This document shows, one piece after another, positions 27,551 to 37,813 of a stretch of DNA of 64,000 nucleotides. The DNA is from Streptomyces sp. NBC_00190 (lineage in GTDB: Bacteria; Actinomycetota; Actinomycetes; Streptomycetales; Streptomycetaceae). The notes under the pieces are model-generated. The model ran no database searches. It was not told where the DNA came from and saw only the letters and a list, made by a program, of their open reading frames with translations. The stretch spans positions 8,556,001 through 8,620,000 of the forward strand of contig NZ_CP108131.1 in NCBI RefSeq assembly GCF_036203305.1, given 5' to 3'. The stretch's first letter is position 1; each line of letters opens with the position of its first letter. The position numbers and the translations under genes are program-made.

Positions 27551-30500
27551 ATGCCGCCGTTCACGGCGCAATTCCGCCTGCCCGGAAACAGAAGGGCGCG
27601 CGCGAAACGCGCGCGCCTCGCCGGGCGCACCGGCATCACACTTTCCGTGGTGCTGGTCGCATCTCTCCTGCCCATCCAAGCCTGGGCCGCGCCACCAGGC
27701 GACCGCACCGGCGTTACCCTGCCCGGCCTCCAAAAGGACCTGAAGGCCGAGCCCGACCAGGTCGCCACCGCCCAGCTGGACGGGTGGAACGGTGAACCGC
27801 CGGCGCCGCTTGACGCCTATGCGCCGACCATGGTGGCGCTGCCGGCGGGTGCCACGGCCAGCGTCCCGCTGACGCCTGCCTCCGGAGCCGAGTTCACCCA
27901 GGTCGGCGCGCTGCCCGTCAGCATCGGCAAGGTCAAGGACACCGGTACCCCTCCGTCAGGTACCTGGTCCGCGGCGGTTTCGGACCGCGCTAAGACCGAG
28001 GCCGCAGGCATCGACGGCGCGATCATCACGATCACGCCTCCGGCCGACGCGGTGAATCCCGTCGATGTCGCGCTGGACTACTCGAAGTTCGAGGACCTCT
28101 ACGGCACGGAGTGGTCCTCACGACTGAAGCTGCGACAGTTCCCCGCCTGCTTCCTCGACATTCCCCGGCCACCCGGGTGCGACATCTCCACGGACGTTCC
28201 CAGCTCGAACGAGCCCGGTGAGAACAGAGTCATCGCCACCCTCACTCCGGCTGCTGCGCCCGTTCAGGGCATGCACACGATGACCGCTGGCAGTGGCCCG
28301 TCGGTGCTCGTTGCCTCCGACGGGGCGTCGGGCGCCGGCGGTACGTACAAGGCCACCTCACTGTCCCCGTCCGGCACGTGGACGGCAGGGGGCAGCGGGG
28401 GCGGGTTCTCCTGGACCTACCCGTTGACGGTGCCCCCGGCTCCGGCGGGTCCCACCCCGTCGATCGCGTTCTCGTACTCGTCCCAGGCGGTGGACGGCAA
28501 GACGTCGGTGACCAACGGACAGGCGTCCTGGGTCGGTGACGGCTGGGACTATAACCCGGGCTTCATCGAGCGCCGCTACCGCGCCTGCTCCGACGACCTG
28601 AAGCCCACGACCACCGGCAAGCCGAACAACGACAACGACACCGACAAGAAGAAGGGCGACCTGTGCTGGGCCGGTGACAACGTCGCTCTCTCCCTGGGCG
28701 GCTCGACGACCGAACTCGTCCGCGACACCGTCAGCGGCAAGTGGATCCCCGCCTCCGACGACGGTTCCAGGGTCGAGCTCAAGACCGGCAGCGGCAACGG
28801 CGCGAAGGACGGCGAGTACTGGGTCGTCACCACCCGCGACGGCACGCGCTACCACTACGGCCGCCACAGCGTAGGCACCCACGGCGACGGCACCTCGCCG
28901 CAGACCGTCACCGACTCCGTGTTCACCGTCCCGGTCTTCGGCAACCACGTCGGCGAACCCTGCCACGCCGCGGCGTACGCGGACTCCTCCTGCACCCAGG
29001 CCTGGCGCTGGAACCTCGACTACGTCGAGGACGTCCACGGCAATGCCATGGTCATCGACTGGAAGCAGGAGAAGAACCGCTACGCCAAGAACGAGAAGTA
29101 CGAGGAGAAGGACGCCAACAAAAGGGTCGAGTACATCCGAGGCGGCTACCCGATCCGTATCGTCTACGGCCTGCGCGCCGACAACCTCGCCGGCGTCCCC
29201 GCGGGCCGTGTCGAGTTCAAGGCCGAGCAGCGGTGCTTCCCCGACAAGGACACCAACTGCGATAACTCCCAGTTCGGGTCCAAGAACGCGGTCGGATGGT
29301 GGGACACTCCCAGCGCCCTGCACTGCAAGATGGACGCGGCGGACTGCTACGTATCGTCGCCGACGTTCTGGTCGCGCATGCGCCTGGACTCTGTCACCAC
29401 CTACGGTCAGCGCACCGAGGGCTCCACGGCCCTGACCAAGGTCGATCAGTGGGCTCTGAAGCAGTCACTGCCCAGGAAACGCACCGACACCAGCCCCCCG
29501 CTGTGGCTGGAGTCCATCACCCGCACCGGCTACAGCCCCTCGAACAGCACCATCGGCGTAACGCTGCCCGCGGTCTCTTTCAAGGCCAACGCAGTCGACA
29601 TGCCCAACCGTGTCGCCAAGGCCAACAACCCGACAACCGGCAAGCCCGACGCGACTCCGGACTTCGACCGGCTCCGAGTGGAGACCATCCTCACCGAGAC
29701 CGGCGGTGACATCCACGTCACCTACTCCGCCCCCTGCGCTCTGGGCACCACCGTCCCCGATCCGGTAAAGAACACCAGCCGCTGCTTCCCCGTCCGCTGG
29801 TCCGCAGATCCCGACGCGGCCCCGGAGAAGACACCGATCGAGGTGTTCAACAAGTACGTCGTGGCAAGCGTGACCGAGAAGGACCGCGTCGCGCAGCGGC
29901 CCGACGTCACCACCACCTACACCTACGAGGGCGGCGCGGCCTGGGCGAAGGAGGACGACGAGCTCAGCAAGCCCGAGCTGCGCACCTACAGCCAGTGGCG
30001 CGGCTACGGCAGCGTTCTCACCACCACGGGCAAGACGGAGAACGCGGGCACGCCCACCGCGACCGAGCAGTCCCAGACCCGCACCCGCTACTACCGCGGC
30101 ATGTCCACCCCCTCCGCCAAGGTCACCCTCAAGGACTCCACCGGCACCGAGGACCTTGTCGAGGACCTGCCTCAATACCAGGGCCAGGCCGCAGAGACCA
30201 TCACGTACACCAAGGCCGGCGGAAGCGTCGAGAGCCGGCACCTGACCTGGCCCTCAAGTCAGCGGACCGCCAATCGCCCGAGAATCGACGACGCCATCCG
30301 TCAGGTCGAGGCGTACCGGACGGGCGTCGAGCACACCGACGAGATCCAGACGGTCAGCGGCGGCAAGGCCCGCATGGTGCGTACACGCAACGTGCTTGAG
30401 GCGACGTACGGACTGGTCAAGACCGTGCAGACCGATGTCATGGAGAACAAGGGAACCGACTGGACCACTGTCAAGCAGACTTGCAGCAAACCCACCTACA

Positions 30501-33500
30501 TCCACAACACCACGAGCAACCTGATCGGCCTCACGGCCGAGGCCCGTCAGACGACCGGTGACTGCACCGATGCCGGGATCGCGGCCGGAACCCTCCTGAG
30601 CGCGGCCCGCACGTCCTTCGACGCCGTCAACGCCTTCGGCACCGCCCCCACCAAGGGCCTGCCCTACCAGGTCGACACCCTCGACGCCGCAGGCACCGGA
30701 TGGATCACCTCCGGGCGCAGCGAATACGACGCGCTCGGCCGAACGGTCAAGACGTACGACGCGCTCGGCAACCCGTCGACCACCGCTTACAGCCCTGCGG
30801 CCGGACCTGCGTTCACGGTCACCGCGACCAACGCGCTCGGGCACACGGTGAGCAACAAGGTGGATCCCGCCCGCGGGAGCGTCCTGGAGGCAACCGACGC
30901 GAACGGCCGCAAGGTCACCACCGCCTACGACGAGCTCGGCCGCACCACAGAGGTCCGGACACCCTCGCAGAGCCCGTCCGACAAGCCTGCCTATAAGTTC
31001 GAATACCAGCTAGAAGAGCTGAAGACGCCAGCCGTCACCACCCGTGCGCTGAAGGACGACGGCACCTACAGCACGTCGATCGCGATCTACGACGGGCTGC
31101 TGCGGCCGCGCCAGACCCAGTCCGAGGGCGCGGGCGGCGTCCTCGTCGTCACCGACACCCTGTACTCCGCGAACGGAACAGTCACCCAGACCAACAACGG
31201 CTACCTCGCCGAGGGTGGCCTGAGCACTGTCCTCTTCGTCCCCGTCTCGATGACCGAGGTCCACAACTCCACCCGGACCGCCTACGACGGCCTCGGCCGC
31301 GCAGTACGCACCACCACGGTGGAGAAGGGCACAGCGAAGCAGTCCGCCATCACCCAGTACGGCGGCGACTGGACCCTGACACGCAGCGCCATGTCCCCCA
31401 CCGGGGCGACCCCGCTGCCCGGCAGCCGCGCGGTCAAGACCACCACCGATGCCCTGAACCGCACCACGGCGGTCGAGCACTACACGTCAACGGCCGCATC
31501 GGATGTGGACCCGTCCCTGGACCCGAATCCCGCGGCCAGAAAGTCCAGCTACAGCTACGACGTCCGCGGCAACCTCGCCAAGGTCACCGACCCGTCGAAC
31601 AACAACTGGACCTACGCCTACGACGCCCGCGGCCGGATGACCTCATCCACCGACCCGGACATGGGCACCTCGACGTTCACCTACAACAACCTCGACCAGC
31701 AGACCTCGACGACCAACGTCTACAACCTCGCCCGGCACACCAAGTACGACGCCCTGGGCCGCAAGACCGAACTGCGCAACAACAGCGCCACCGGGACACT
31801 CATCGCCTCCTGGACCTACGACACCCTTCCCGGCGCCAAGGGCCAGCCCGTCTCCGCCACCCGGAACTGGGGCAACGGCTCGTACACCAGCGAGGTCACC
31901 GGCTACGACAGCGAGTACCGGCCCACCGGATCGAAGATCACCATCCCGGACCTGCCCACCACCAAGGGCCTGGCCGGCACCTACGCCTACAGCACCACCT
32001 ACACGCCCACCGGCAAGGTTCAGTCCACGACCCTCCCGGCAACCGTCGGCGGCCTCGCCGCCGAGAAACTGATCACCCGCTACAACACCGACGGCATGGT
32101 GCAGACCATGTCCGGGCTGTCCTGGTACACCGCCGACACCATCTACAGCCCCTTCGGTGAAGTCCTGCGCACCGCCACCGGCAACGCACCCCACCGCGTG
32201 TGGACAACCAACACCCACGACCCCCATACCGGCCGGGTCACCAAAGCCGAAAGCCACCGAGAAACCCGCGACCCTCTCGCCCAGTCCAACCTCCTGTCCT
32301 CCCTCACCTACGCCTACGACACCGCCGGCAACCCGACGTCCATCACCGACACCCAGCCCGACACCCGGCCCGGCGCCACTAGCCAGTCGCCGCCCCTGGT
32401 GGACCGGCAGTGCTTCACCTACGACAACCTCGGCCAGCTCACCCGGGCCTGGACCGGAAAGACCGCCGGCTGCCCCACCAGCCCGACAGGCCCGGGGCTC
32501 ACCGAAGTGGGCTCCGCCATAGCGGGTGACGCCTACTGGCAGGACTACGAGTTCGATGCGATCGGCAACCGCACCAAGCTCACGGAACACGACCCCACCA
32601 ACAGCGCCCTCAACGACGAAACCAGCTACTCCTACGGCGTGGACACCGGCGGCCAGCCGTCCCTGAAGAAGCAGCCCCACGCCCTGACCAAGGTCAACAA
32701 GACCACCAGGACGCCCGGCTCCGCCATCGATTCCCTGTCCACCTACACCTACGACCAGGCCGGCAACACCAAAACCCGCACCATCGGCGGCGACACCCAA
32801 ACCCTCACCTGGGACCGAGGCAACACACTCCAGTCCGCCACCAGCCCCGGCATCGGCTCCGTCGCCGTCACCGGCCTCGCCGGCAAATGCCTCGACGTCC
32901 AGGACGGCCAAACCACCGACGGAACCCCCGTCCAGCTCCAGACCTGCAACGAAACCAAGCCCCAGCAATGGCGCATCACCGGCGACACCGTCCAGGCCCT
33001 CGGCAAATGCCTCACCGCAGAAGGCGGCAAAGCCACCCTCCGGACCTGCGACCCCGCCAAAACCGGGCAGAAGTTCACCTACCGGTCCACTGACAAGGCC
33101 CTGCTCACCGGCACCAACGACTGCGTGGACGTCCCGGGCAGCAACGCCACGGACGGCACCGACCTCCTGATCTGGGCCTGCAACGGTGACCCCAACCAGC
33201 AGTGGAGCTTCGGCAACCTCACCAGCTACCTCTACGACGCCTCCGGCAACCGCGTCATCCAGGAAACCGGCAGCGCCCGCACCCTCTACCTCGGCGAAAC
33301 CGAAGTCACGGTCAACACCGGCGGCCAGGCCATCGACGCCGTCCGCTACTACAGCAGCCCCGGCGCCCCCACCACCATCCGCCGCACCAACGGCAAAACC
33401 ACCGGCCACACCGTCTCCCAGCAACTCACCGACCACCACAACACCGCCACCACCAGCGTCGAACAAAGAGACGGCCAGGCCGTCACACGACGCAAGACCG

Positions 33501-35068
33501 ACCCGTACGGCAACCCCCGCGGCACCCAGCCCTCCAACTGGCCCGGCAGCCACACCTTCCTCGGCGTCGGCACCGACGACAACACCACAGGCCTCACCCA
33601 CATCGGCGCCCGCGAATACGACCTCTCGACCGGCCGCTTCATCTCCGTCGACCCAATCATCGACATCACCGACCCACTCCAGATGAACGGCTACACCTAC
33701 TCCGCCGGCAACCCCATCAGCGGAGCCGACCCCAGCGGCCTGAAGAGCGAAGAATGCGGCACGCTCTACAACTGCGGCCCCAAGGGGACGATGACCCTGG
33801 GAAACACCGGGGACATCACCGACCGCGGCGGCGACGGCGATAGAGGCGGAAACCTCTCCAGAGGCCACTCGCGCGACAGCAACAGGGGACGCAGCTCATC
33901 AGGCGTTACCTTCAAGGGTCCGCCGACCATCACATCCCCTGACGGCAACGTCCTTACGCTCCCTGCCATCAACACACAGGAATTCATCGACACATACCGC
34001 TCTACCTATCTCAAGCAGGTCGCAGACTGGGGCACCTACGACGACCCCAAGCTGGACTGGAACGTGAAGATAGGCGCCCTACTCGGGGCATGCCAGAAAA
34101 TGGTCGACCGCGGCTGCGACCCCGCCACCTTCATCTACGCCAACGTTAAGTCGACCGTAGAAACGTTCGGCCCCTTTGAAGGCGGAGGCATAACAAGGCC
34201 ATCCGTAAGCATCCTAGGTGCGGGCGGACCCTGCAACAAAAACAGCTTCATAGCAGGCACCGAGGTCCAATTGACGGACGGGACCAGCAAGCCCATTGAG
34301 GAGCTTAAAACCGGCGACGAAGTACTCGCCACCGACCCCGAGACCGGCGAGACCAGCGCCAAAGCAGTCACGGCCACCATCTACACCGAAGACGACAAGA
34401 AATACGTCGACCTCGTCATACAGACCGACGACGGCGTCAACACCATCACCACAACAGACCACCACCCCTTCTGGTCCGAGTCAGACCGCGCCTGGAAGGA
34501 CGCTGGCGACCTCAAGCCAGGCACAACCCTTCGCACCGACGAAGGAACAGCCGCAACCATCGCTCAGACCCGCACATACCGGGCCGTCAACGAGACCTAC
34601 AACCTAACCATCGCCGACCTCCACACGTACTATGTGCTCGCCGGGGCCACGCCGGTTCTGGTTCACAACTGCGGCGGCTATTTCCCCGGCCATGCGACGT
34701 CGTGCACGTGTGAAGGAATCGGAGACATTACCCTTGCAGAGGTTCCTGCGGCACGGCCGGTCTCGCGCGGGGCTGCCGGAATCAGTGATGCAGAGCGTGT
34801 CGCGGATGCTGGATCCATCGCAAGCGGGCACGCCAACGCCAAGCACGGCGGCGAATTCCCTGGACTGTCCGCCAAGGATCTCGATGATTTGGTCCGGGGT
34901 GTGATGAGTAATCCTTCCCGATCGAAACCTCTCGGCAGTGGCAGGAAGGCGTATCTGGGTAATGATGGCTCCACGGTTGTAATCCATGACCCCATGAGTC
35001 CTGACATGGGGACTGTGTTCAGTCGAAGTGCAGCAACTGTGGATGATTACTGGAAGGGTTTGAATTGA
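27551..35068 (+). CDS. Rhs/YD-repeat polymorphic toxin with ricin-lectin insert, HINT domain and C-terminal toxin tip
   Basis: 2505 residues from ATG 27551. A signal peptide lies within about 1-48 (GITLSVVLVASLLPIQAWA). YD-type Rhs repeats run from about 300 to 1770 and resume after a ricin-B-like insert at about 1770-1890 (GKCLDVQDGQTTDGTPVQLQ, GDPNQQWSFG). The Rhs core boundary is at about 2015-2065 (REYDLSTGRFISVDP, NPISGADPSG). A HINT self-cleaving domain spans about 2222-2377 (CNKNSFIAGTEVQLTDGTSK, TTDHHPFWSES, LADLHTYY-like IADLHTYYVLAGATPVLVHN). The variable tip, about 2380-2505, has SGHANAKHGGEFPGLS (H2427, K2431, H2432) and ends MGTVFSRSAATVDDYWKGLN. It resembles small nuclease-type toxin tips, probably a ribonuclease, but its family is not certain. 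The tip and following gene are less GC-rich, which suggests exchange of the tip. Confidence 0.92.
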   Translation: MPPFTAQFRLPGNRRARAKRARLAGRTGITLSVVLVASLLPIQAWAAPPGDRTGVTLPGLQKDLKAEPDQVATAQLDGWNGEPPAPLDAYAPTMVALPAGATASVPLTPASGAEFTQVGALPVSIGKVKDTGTPPSGTWSAAVSDRAKTEAAGIDGAIITITPPADAVNPVDVALDYSKFEDLYGTEWSSRLKLRQFPACFLDIPRPPGCDISTDVPSSNEPGENRVIATLTPAAAPVQGMHTMTAGSGPSVLVASDGASGAGGTYKATSLSPSGTWTAGGSGGGFSWTYPLTVPPAPAGPTPSIAFSYSSQAVDGKTSVTNGQASWVGDGWDYNPGFIERRYRACSDDLKPTTTGKPNNDNDTDKKKGDLCWAGDNVALSLGGSTTELVRDTVSGKWIPASDDGSRVELKTGSGNGAKDGEYWVVTTRDGTRYHYGRHSVGTHGDGTSPQTVTDSVFTVPVFGNHVGEPCHAAAYADSSCTQAWRWNLDYVEDVHGNAMVIDWKQEKNRYAKNEKYEEKDANKRVEYIRGGYPIRIVYGLRADNLAGVPAGRVEFKAEQRCFPDKDTNCDNSQFGSKNAVGWWDTPSALHCKMDAADCYVSSPTFWSRMRLDSVTTYGQRTEGSTALTKVDQWALKQSLPRKRTDTSPPLWLESITRTGYSPSNSTIGVTLPAVSFKANAVDMPNRVAKANNPTTGKPDATPDFDRLRVETILTETGGDIHVTYSAPCALGTTVPDPVKNTSRCFPVRWSADPDAAPEKTPIEVFNKYVVASVTEKDRVAQRPDVTTTYTYEGGAAWAKEDDELSKPELRTYSQWRGYGSVLTTTGKTENAGTPTATEQSQTRTRYYRGMSTPSAKVTLKDSTGTEDLVEDLPQYQGQAAETITYTKAGGSVESRHLTWPSSQRTANRPRIDDAIRQVEAYRTGVEHTDEIQTVSGGKARMVRTRNVLEATYGLVKTVQTDVMENKGTDWTTVKQTCSKPTYIHNTTSNLIGLTAEARQTTGDCTDAGIAAGTLLSAARTSFDAVNAFGTAPTKGLPYQVDTLDAAGTGWITSGRSEYDALGRTVKTYDALGNPSTTAYSPAAGPAFTVTATNALGHTVSNKVDPARGSVLEATDANGRKVTTAYDELGRTTEVRTPSQSPSDKPAYKFEYQLEELKTPAVTTRALKDDGTYSTSIAIYDGLLRPRQTQSEGAGGVLVVTDTLYSANGTVTQTNNGYLAEGGLSTVLFVPVSMTEVHNSTRTAYDGLGRAVRTTTVEKGTAKQSAITQYGGDWTLTRSAMSPTGATPLPGSRAVKTTTDALNRTTAVEHYTSTAASDVDPSLDPNPAARKSSYSYDVRGNLAKVTDPSNNNWTYAYDARGRMTSSTDPDMGTSTFTYNNLDQQTSTTNVYNLARHTKYDALGRKTELRNNSATGTLIASWTYDTLPGAKGQPVSATRNWGNGSYTSEVTGYDSEYRPTGSKITIPDLPTTKGLAGTYAYSTTYTPTGKVQSTTLPATVGGLAAEKLITRYNTDGMVQTMSGLSWYTADTIYSPFGEVLRTATGNAPHRVWTTNTHDPHTGRVTKAESHRETRDPLAQSNLLSSLTYAYDTAGNPTSITDTQPDTRPGATSQSPPLVDRQCFTYDNLGQLTRAWTGKTAGCPTSPTGPGLTEVGSAIAGDAYWQDYEFDAIGNRTKLTEHDPTNSALNDETSYSYGVDTGGQPSLKKQPHALTKVNKTTRTPGSAIDSLSTYTYDQAGNTKTRTIGGDTQTLTWDRGNTLQSATSPGIGSVAVTGLAGKCLDVQDGQTTDGTPVQLQTCNETKPQQWRITGDTVQALGKCLTAEGGKATLRTCDPAKTGQKFTYRSTDKALLTGTNDCVDVPGSNATDGTDLLIWACNGDPNQQWSFGNLTSYLYDASGNRVIQETGSARTLYLGETEVTVNTGGQAIDAVRYYSSPGAPTTIRRTNGKTTGHTVSQQLTDHHNTATTSVEQRDGQAVTRRKTDPYGNPRGTQPSNWPGSHTFLGVGTDDNTTGLTHIGAREYDLSTGRFISVDPIIDITDPLQMNGYTYSAGNPISGADPSGLKSEECGTLYNCGPKGTMTLGNTGDITDRGGDGDRGGNLSRGHSRDSNRGRSSSGVTFKGPPTITSPDGNVLTLPAINTQEFIDTYRSTYLKQVADWGTYDDPKLDWNVKIGALLGACQKMVDRGCDPATFIYANVKSTVETFGPFEGGGITRPSVSILGAGGPCNKNSFIAGTEVQLTDGTSKPIEELKTGDEVLATDPETGETSAKAVTATIYTEDDKKYVDLVIQTDDGVNTITTTDHHPFWSESDRAWKDAGDLKPGTTLRTDEGTAATIAQTRTYRAVNETYNLTIADLHTYYVLAGATPVLVHNCGGYFPGHATSCTCEGIGDITLAEVPAARPVSRGAAGISDAERVADAGSIASGHANAKHGGEFPGLSAKDLDDLVRGVMSNPSRSKPLGSGRKAYLGNDGSTVVIHDPMSPDMGTVFSRSAATVDDYWKGLN

Positions 35069-35454
35069 TGGTCGATCATTCACTGCGGCCGAGCCAAGTG
35101 CTGACGGAGTCCGAGGTCCACTTGGTGCGGCGCGCCCTCCTTGAGTGGGGAGGGCCAGCTCGATGCAGTAATGATCTTGCTGTGGCGATCGGGTTCGCTG
35201 ACTTCCCGGATCTGATCGAGAAGAGCCGCGGGCTGCGCGAGATGCTGGCGAAGGACAGCCTAATTTCATGTGCTGACTGGGCGCGGATCCTTTTGGGGGT
35301 AGAAATTGTCTTCATTAGTGATCTGGCTGGATCTGGTGTTGAATGGTCAGTGACCACAGGATTCGGTGATGAATTCACCGTATCGACCATTCGGTCGATC
35401 CAGCGAAAGCTGGCCGGCCTCGTTCGTCCATATTATGGAAGGCGTCCGCAGTAA
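35068..35454 (+). CDS. Probable immunity protein for the Rhs toxin tip
   Basis: 128 residues starting at ATG 35068, overlapping the toxin stop as TGATG, so the pair is translationally coupled. It is a small soluble acidic-to-neutral protein with no signal peptide (SEVHLVRRALLEWGGPARCS, IGFADFPDLIEKSRGLREML, CADWARILLGVEIVFISDLA). The base composition is lower in GC than the upstream Rhs body, like the toxin tip. No family was recognised. The assignment rests on position, size and coupling: in Rhs systems the gene directly after the tip encodes the cognate antidote. Confidence 0.75.
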   Translation: MVDHSLRPSQVLTESEVHLVRRALLEWGGPARCSNDLAVAIGFADFPDLIEKSRGLREMLAKDSLISCADWARILLGVEIVFISDLAGSGVEWSVTTGFGDEFTVSTIRSIQRKLAGLVRPYYGRRPQ

Positions 35455-35550
35455 GTGTCCTGTCATCCGTCTTTGTGAGGGCGGCGCCCCACCTGTATTT
35501 CAGTTACGGGTACTACTGAACTTGAGTACGTGATGTCGGTCTGATCGTGG

Positions 35551-36614
35551 TCAGTCGTCCATGGTCAGGCCGGTTCCCGTGAGGCATCCATCGACGAGGT
35601 GCGGTCGGTACTGAATCTGCTTGAGGGTTCGTTTCACGGCCCTGGCCAGCTGGTCGAGGTTGGCGGCGGCGAGGTTGCCAATGGTCCGTTTGACCAGCGA
35701 CCAGATGCCTTCCTGGGGGTTGAGGTCGGGTGCGTAGGAGGGAAACTGGAAGACCGTCAGCCAGTCGGCGTTGGCTTCGATGAACGCTTTCATCTGCGGC
35801 ATCAAGTGAGCGCGGAGGTTGTCCCAGACGAGCACGACCGGAGCGTCGAGCTGGATGTGTGCGCGCACGATCAGGTCCCGGTAGTCCCGCCAGGTGAAGC
35901 CCTTGGGCTCGCCCTTGCGGCCCCGGTAGACGTGGAAGCTGTAGAACATCCGGGACCGTTCGCCCTGTCGGAAGCAGGTCATCCCGGCCATCGAGACCCG
36001 GCCGGAGCCCCGGCAGCGGACACGCACGACCGGGGTCCGGCCTATCCGGCCCCAGGTCCTGGCGCGCGGCGGTCTCAGCGACTGCCCGGCCTCGTCCTCG
36101 AAGACGAGCCAGGCTCCGCGAGCCGCCGCGGCGCTTTTACCCGCGGCCAGACCTCCCTCTTCCACAGCTCGACGGCCGCATCATCGTGCTCGATCGCCCG
36201 ACGGGTCGGCTGCTGTCAGGACCAGCCATGGCGCTTGAGCAGCCGCCACGTTCCCTCCACCGTGTAAGTGACGTGGAACAGTCGGCCGATCAGAGTCTTC
36301 ACCCGGGCCAGCGTCCACCGCTGGTCCGCCCAGCCGTGAACCAGCGGACCACGCTCCAACTCCCGCTCAAGCCTGTCTATTTGCCGCTCGCTCAGCCTCG
36401 GCCTGCCCGGCGATCCCTTCGAGCGAACCCCGGACTCCCCGGCCTCCCGCCACTGGCGGCGCCATCGCTCCACCGACCGCTCGCTCACCCGCAACACAGC
36501 CGCGATCTGCCGGTTCTTCTCCCCGCCCACGAAGCGTTCCACGGCCTGCAACCGGATTCGCTCCCGCGCGGCCCTCTCGGCGTCGGTCAAACCGCCGCCC
36601 TGCGCGTACCTCAC
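35551..36614 (-). pseudogene. IS630-family transposase remnant
   Basis: The N-terminal part, 36614-36216, has ERAARERIRLQAVERFVGGE and RQIAAVLRVSERSVERWRRQ (helix-turn-helix). It ends in a TGA where TGG is expected (HGWS-stop-QQPTRRAIEHDD). The C-terminal part in another frame, from about 36120, has WLVFEDEAGQSLRPPRARTW (first Asp), PVVLVWDNLRAHLMPQMKAF (second Asp) and PSYAPDLNPQEGIWSLVKRT (Glu). A nonsense codon plus a frameshift near 36140 inactivate it. It lies between the toxin/immunity pair and a methyltransferase fragment and truncated the latter. Confidence 0.88.
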
Positions 36615-36655
36615 AGCCCAGAGCTACCGGAGCCGACCGGTCACTGTCCGGCGAA

Positions 36656-37277
36656 CAGCCCCGACATCACCCAATCAAGTTCAGTAGCCACCTCGTCGAC
36701 CCGGTACCCCGCCACCTGGAACAGGCCGCCGCCTATGCCGGATGCACGACCGAGCTGGGCGACGCCCGCCACCTGACCGCTGCGGCCGGTACGTACGACG
36801 CGGTGCTGCTGCTCGGCCCGCTGTACCACCTGACCGAACGGGACGACCGGATCACGGCCCTGCGGGAAGCGCTGCGCGTGGCCCGGGGCCCTGGTCGCGG
36901 CTGCGGGGATCAGCCGGTACAGCCTCATGTAGGAGTACACGGTCCACGCCCAACTCCCCCCGGAACTCCTGCACTGAGAGGTAGCCGCAGTGCAGTCCGA
37001 CGGCCGGTACGACGGCAGTCGTGGCTTCACTGTCGCCCACTTCCACACTGGCGCCGAGATCCTTGCTGAAGCCGCCGCGGCCGGATGGCGGAGCACCCGC
37101 CTGCACGGGATCGAAGGCCCGGGCTGGGCGTACCTGTCGGCAGCCGAGCGCTACGCCGGAGCGGAGCACGCTGCCGGGCTTCTGTCCTCGGCCCTCGACA
37201 CGGCACGTCTGGCGGACCTCCATGGGGCTGCCTTCGCCAATGCATCCGCCCACATGCTCATCACCGCCACGACCTGA
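36656..37277 (+). pseudogene. SAM-dependent methyltransferase remnant
   Basis: The plus strand reads SHLVDPVPRHLEQAAAYAGC, ELGDARHLTAAAGTYDAVLL and LLGPLYHLTERDDRITALRE, the middle of a class I methyltransferase. The glycine-rich SAM motif is missing upstream, where IS630 lies. A frameshift near 36890 leads to ALVAAAGISRYSLM with an in-frame TAG. A further TGA follows, and then the C-terminus (GRYDGSRGFTVAHFHTGAEI, GWAYLSAAERYAGAEHAAGL) runs to the stop at 37275-37277. Several defects make it clearly dead. Confidence 0.8.
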
Positions 37278-37425
37278 ACACGGCTATGGCCCCGCGCACC
37301 GACGGGCGGGGCCGTAGGGAGATGAATGCGGTGCTGGATTTGATGGCGTAGGGCCCGCTCCTCGTGAGGTGCGAGCCCTACGCCTGCCTGATCCGGCCGG
37401 TTCGTGAGCGATTCGGTCGGTTGGG

Positions 37426-37731
37426 TCAGTCTCCGGATACGCGGACCAGGGCGCCGTTGGTGTTGCGCTCGTATGTCCGTGCTGCGTTCTTGTGGAGCTT
37501 GTTCTCGACCTCGGCGGCGAGGTCGATGCCGGTCATCTCGGCGAGGGCGGCGGCGTAGAGGACGACGTCGGCGAGTTCCTCGCCGAAGTCGGGCAGACCT
37601 TTGCGCCATGCGGTGAACGCTTCGCCCAGCTCGGCGTTGAGGAGGCCGAACTCCATGGGCACGTCAGTCGTGTTGAAGCCCTTCTCGACCTTGTTCTCCC
37701 AAGTGAGTTTCTGGGCTTCGCGGATGTCCAT
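37426..37731 (-). CDS. MazG-like nucleotide pyrophosphohydrolase
   Basis: 101 residues, all-alpha NTP-PPase fold. The metal-binding MazG motif is present: E34xxE37 (LNAELGEAF) and E52xxD55 (GEELADVVLYA). Enzymes of this family hydrolyse nucleoside triphosphates, often non-canonical dNTPs, to the monophosphate plus pyrophosphate. It is the last gene of the seven-gene operon, 82 bases after the kinase-like gene. In this setting it may remove a modified or surplus dNTP made or released by the upstream enzymes; that is inference. Confidence 0.85.
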   Translation of the reverse strand: MDIREAQKLTWENKVEKGFNTTDVPMEFGLLNAELGEAFTAWRKGLPDFGEELADVVLYAAALAEMTGIDLAAEVENKLHKNAARTYERNTNGALVRVSGD

Positions 37732-37813
37732 GGGGGTGCCTCCGGCATGGGGTGCATGTGATGCGGAGGAGCCTAGCGGGGGTGAATCGCCCAGAGTTCC
37801 AATGCAGTGATTC

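Noticed and set aside
31643..33868. 741-codon minus-strand open frame inside the Rhs gene
   Set aside because: Gly/Val/Ala-rich antisense artefact of the Rhs repeats; the plus strand has a continuous, recognisable protein.
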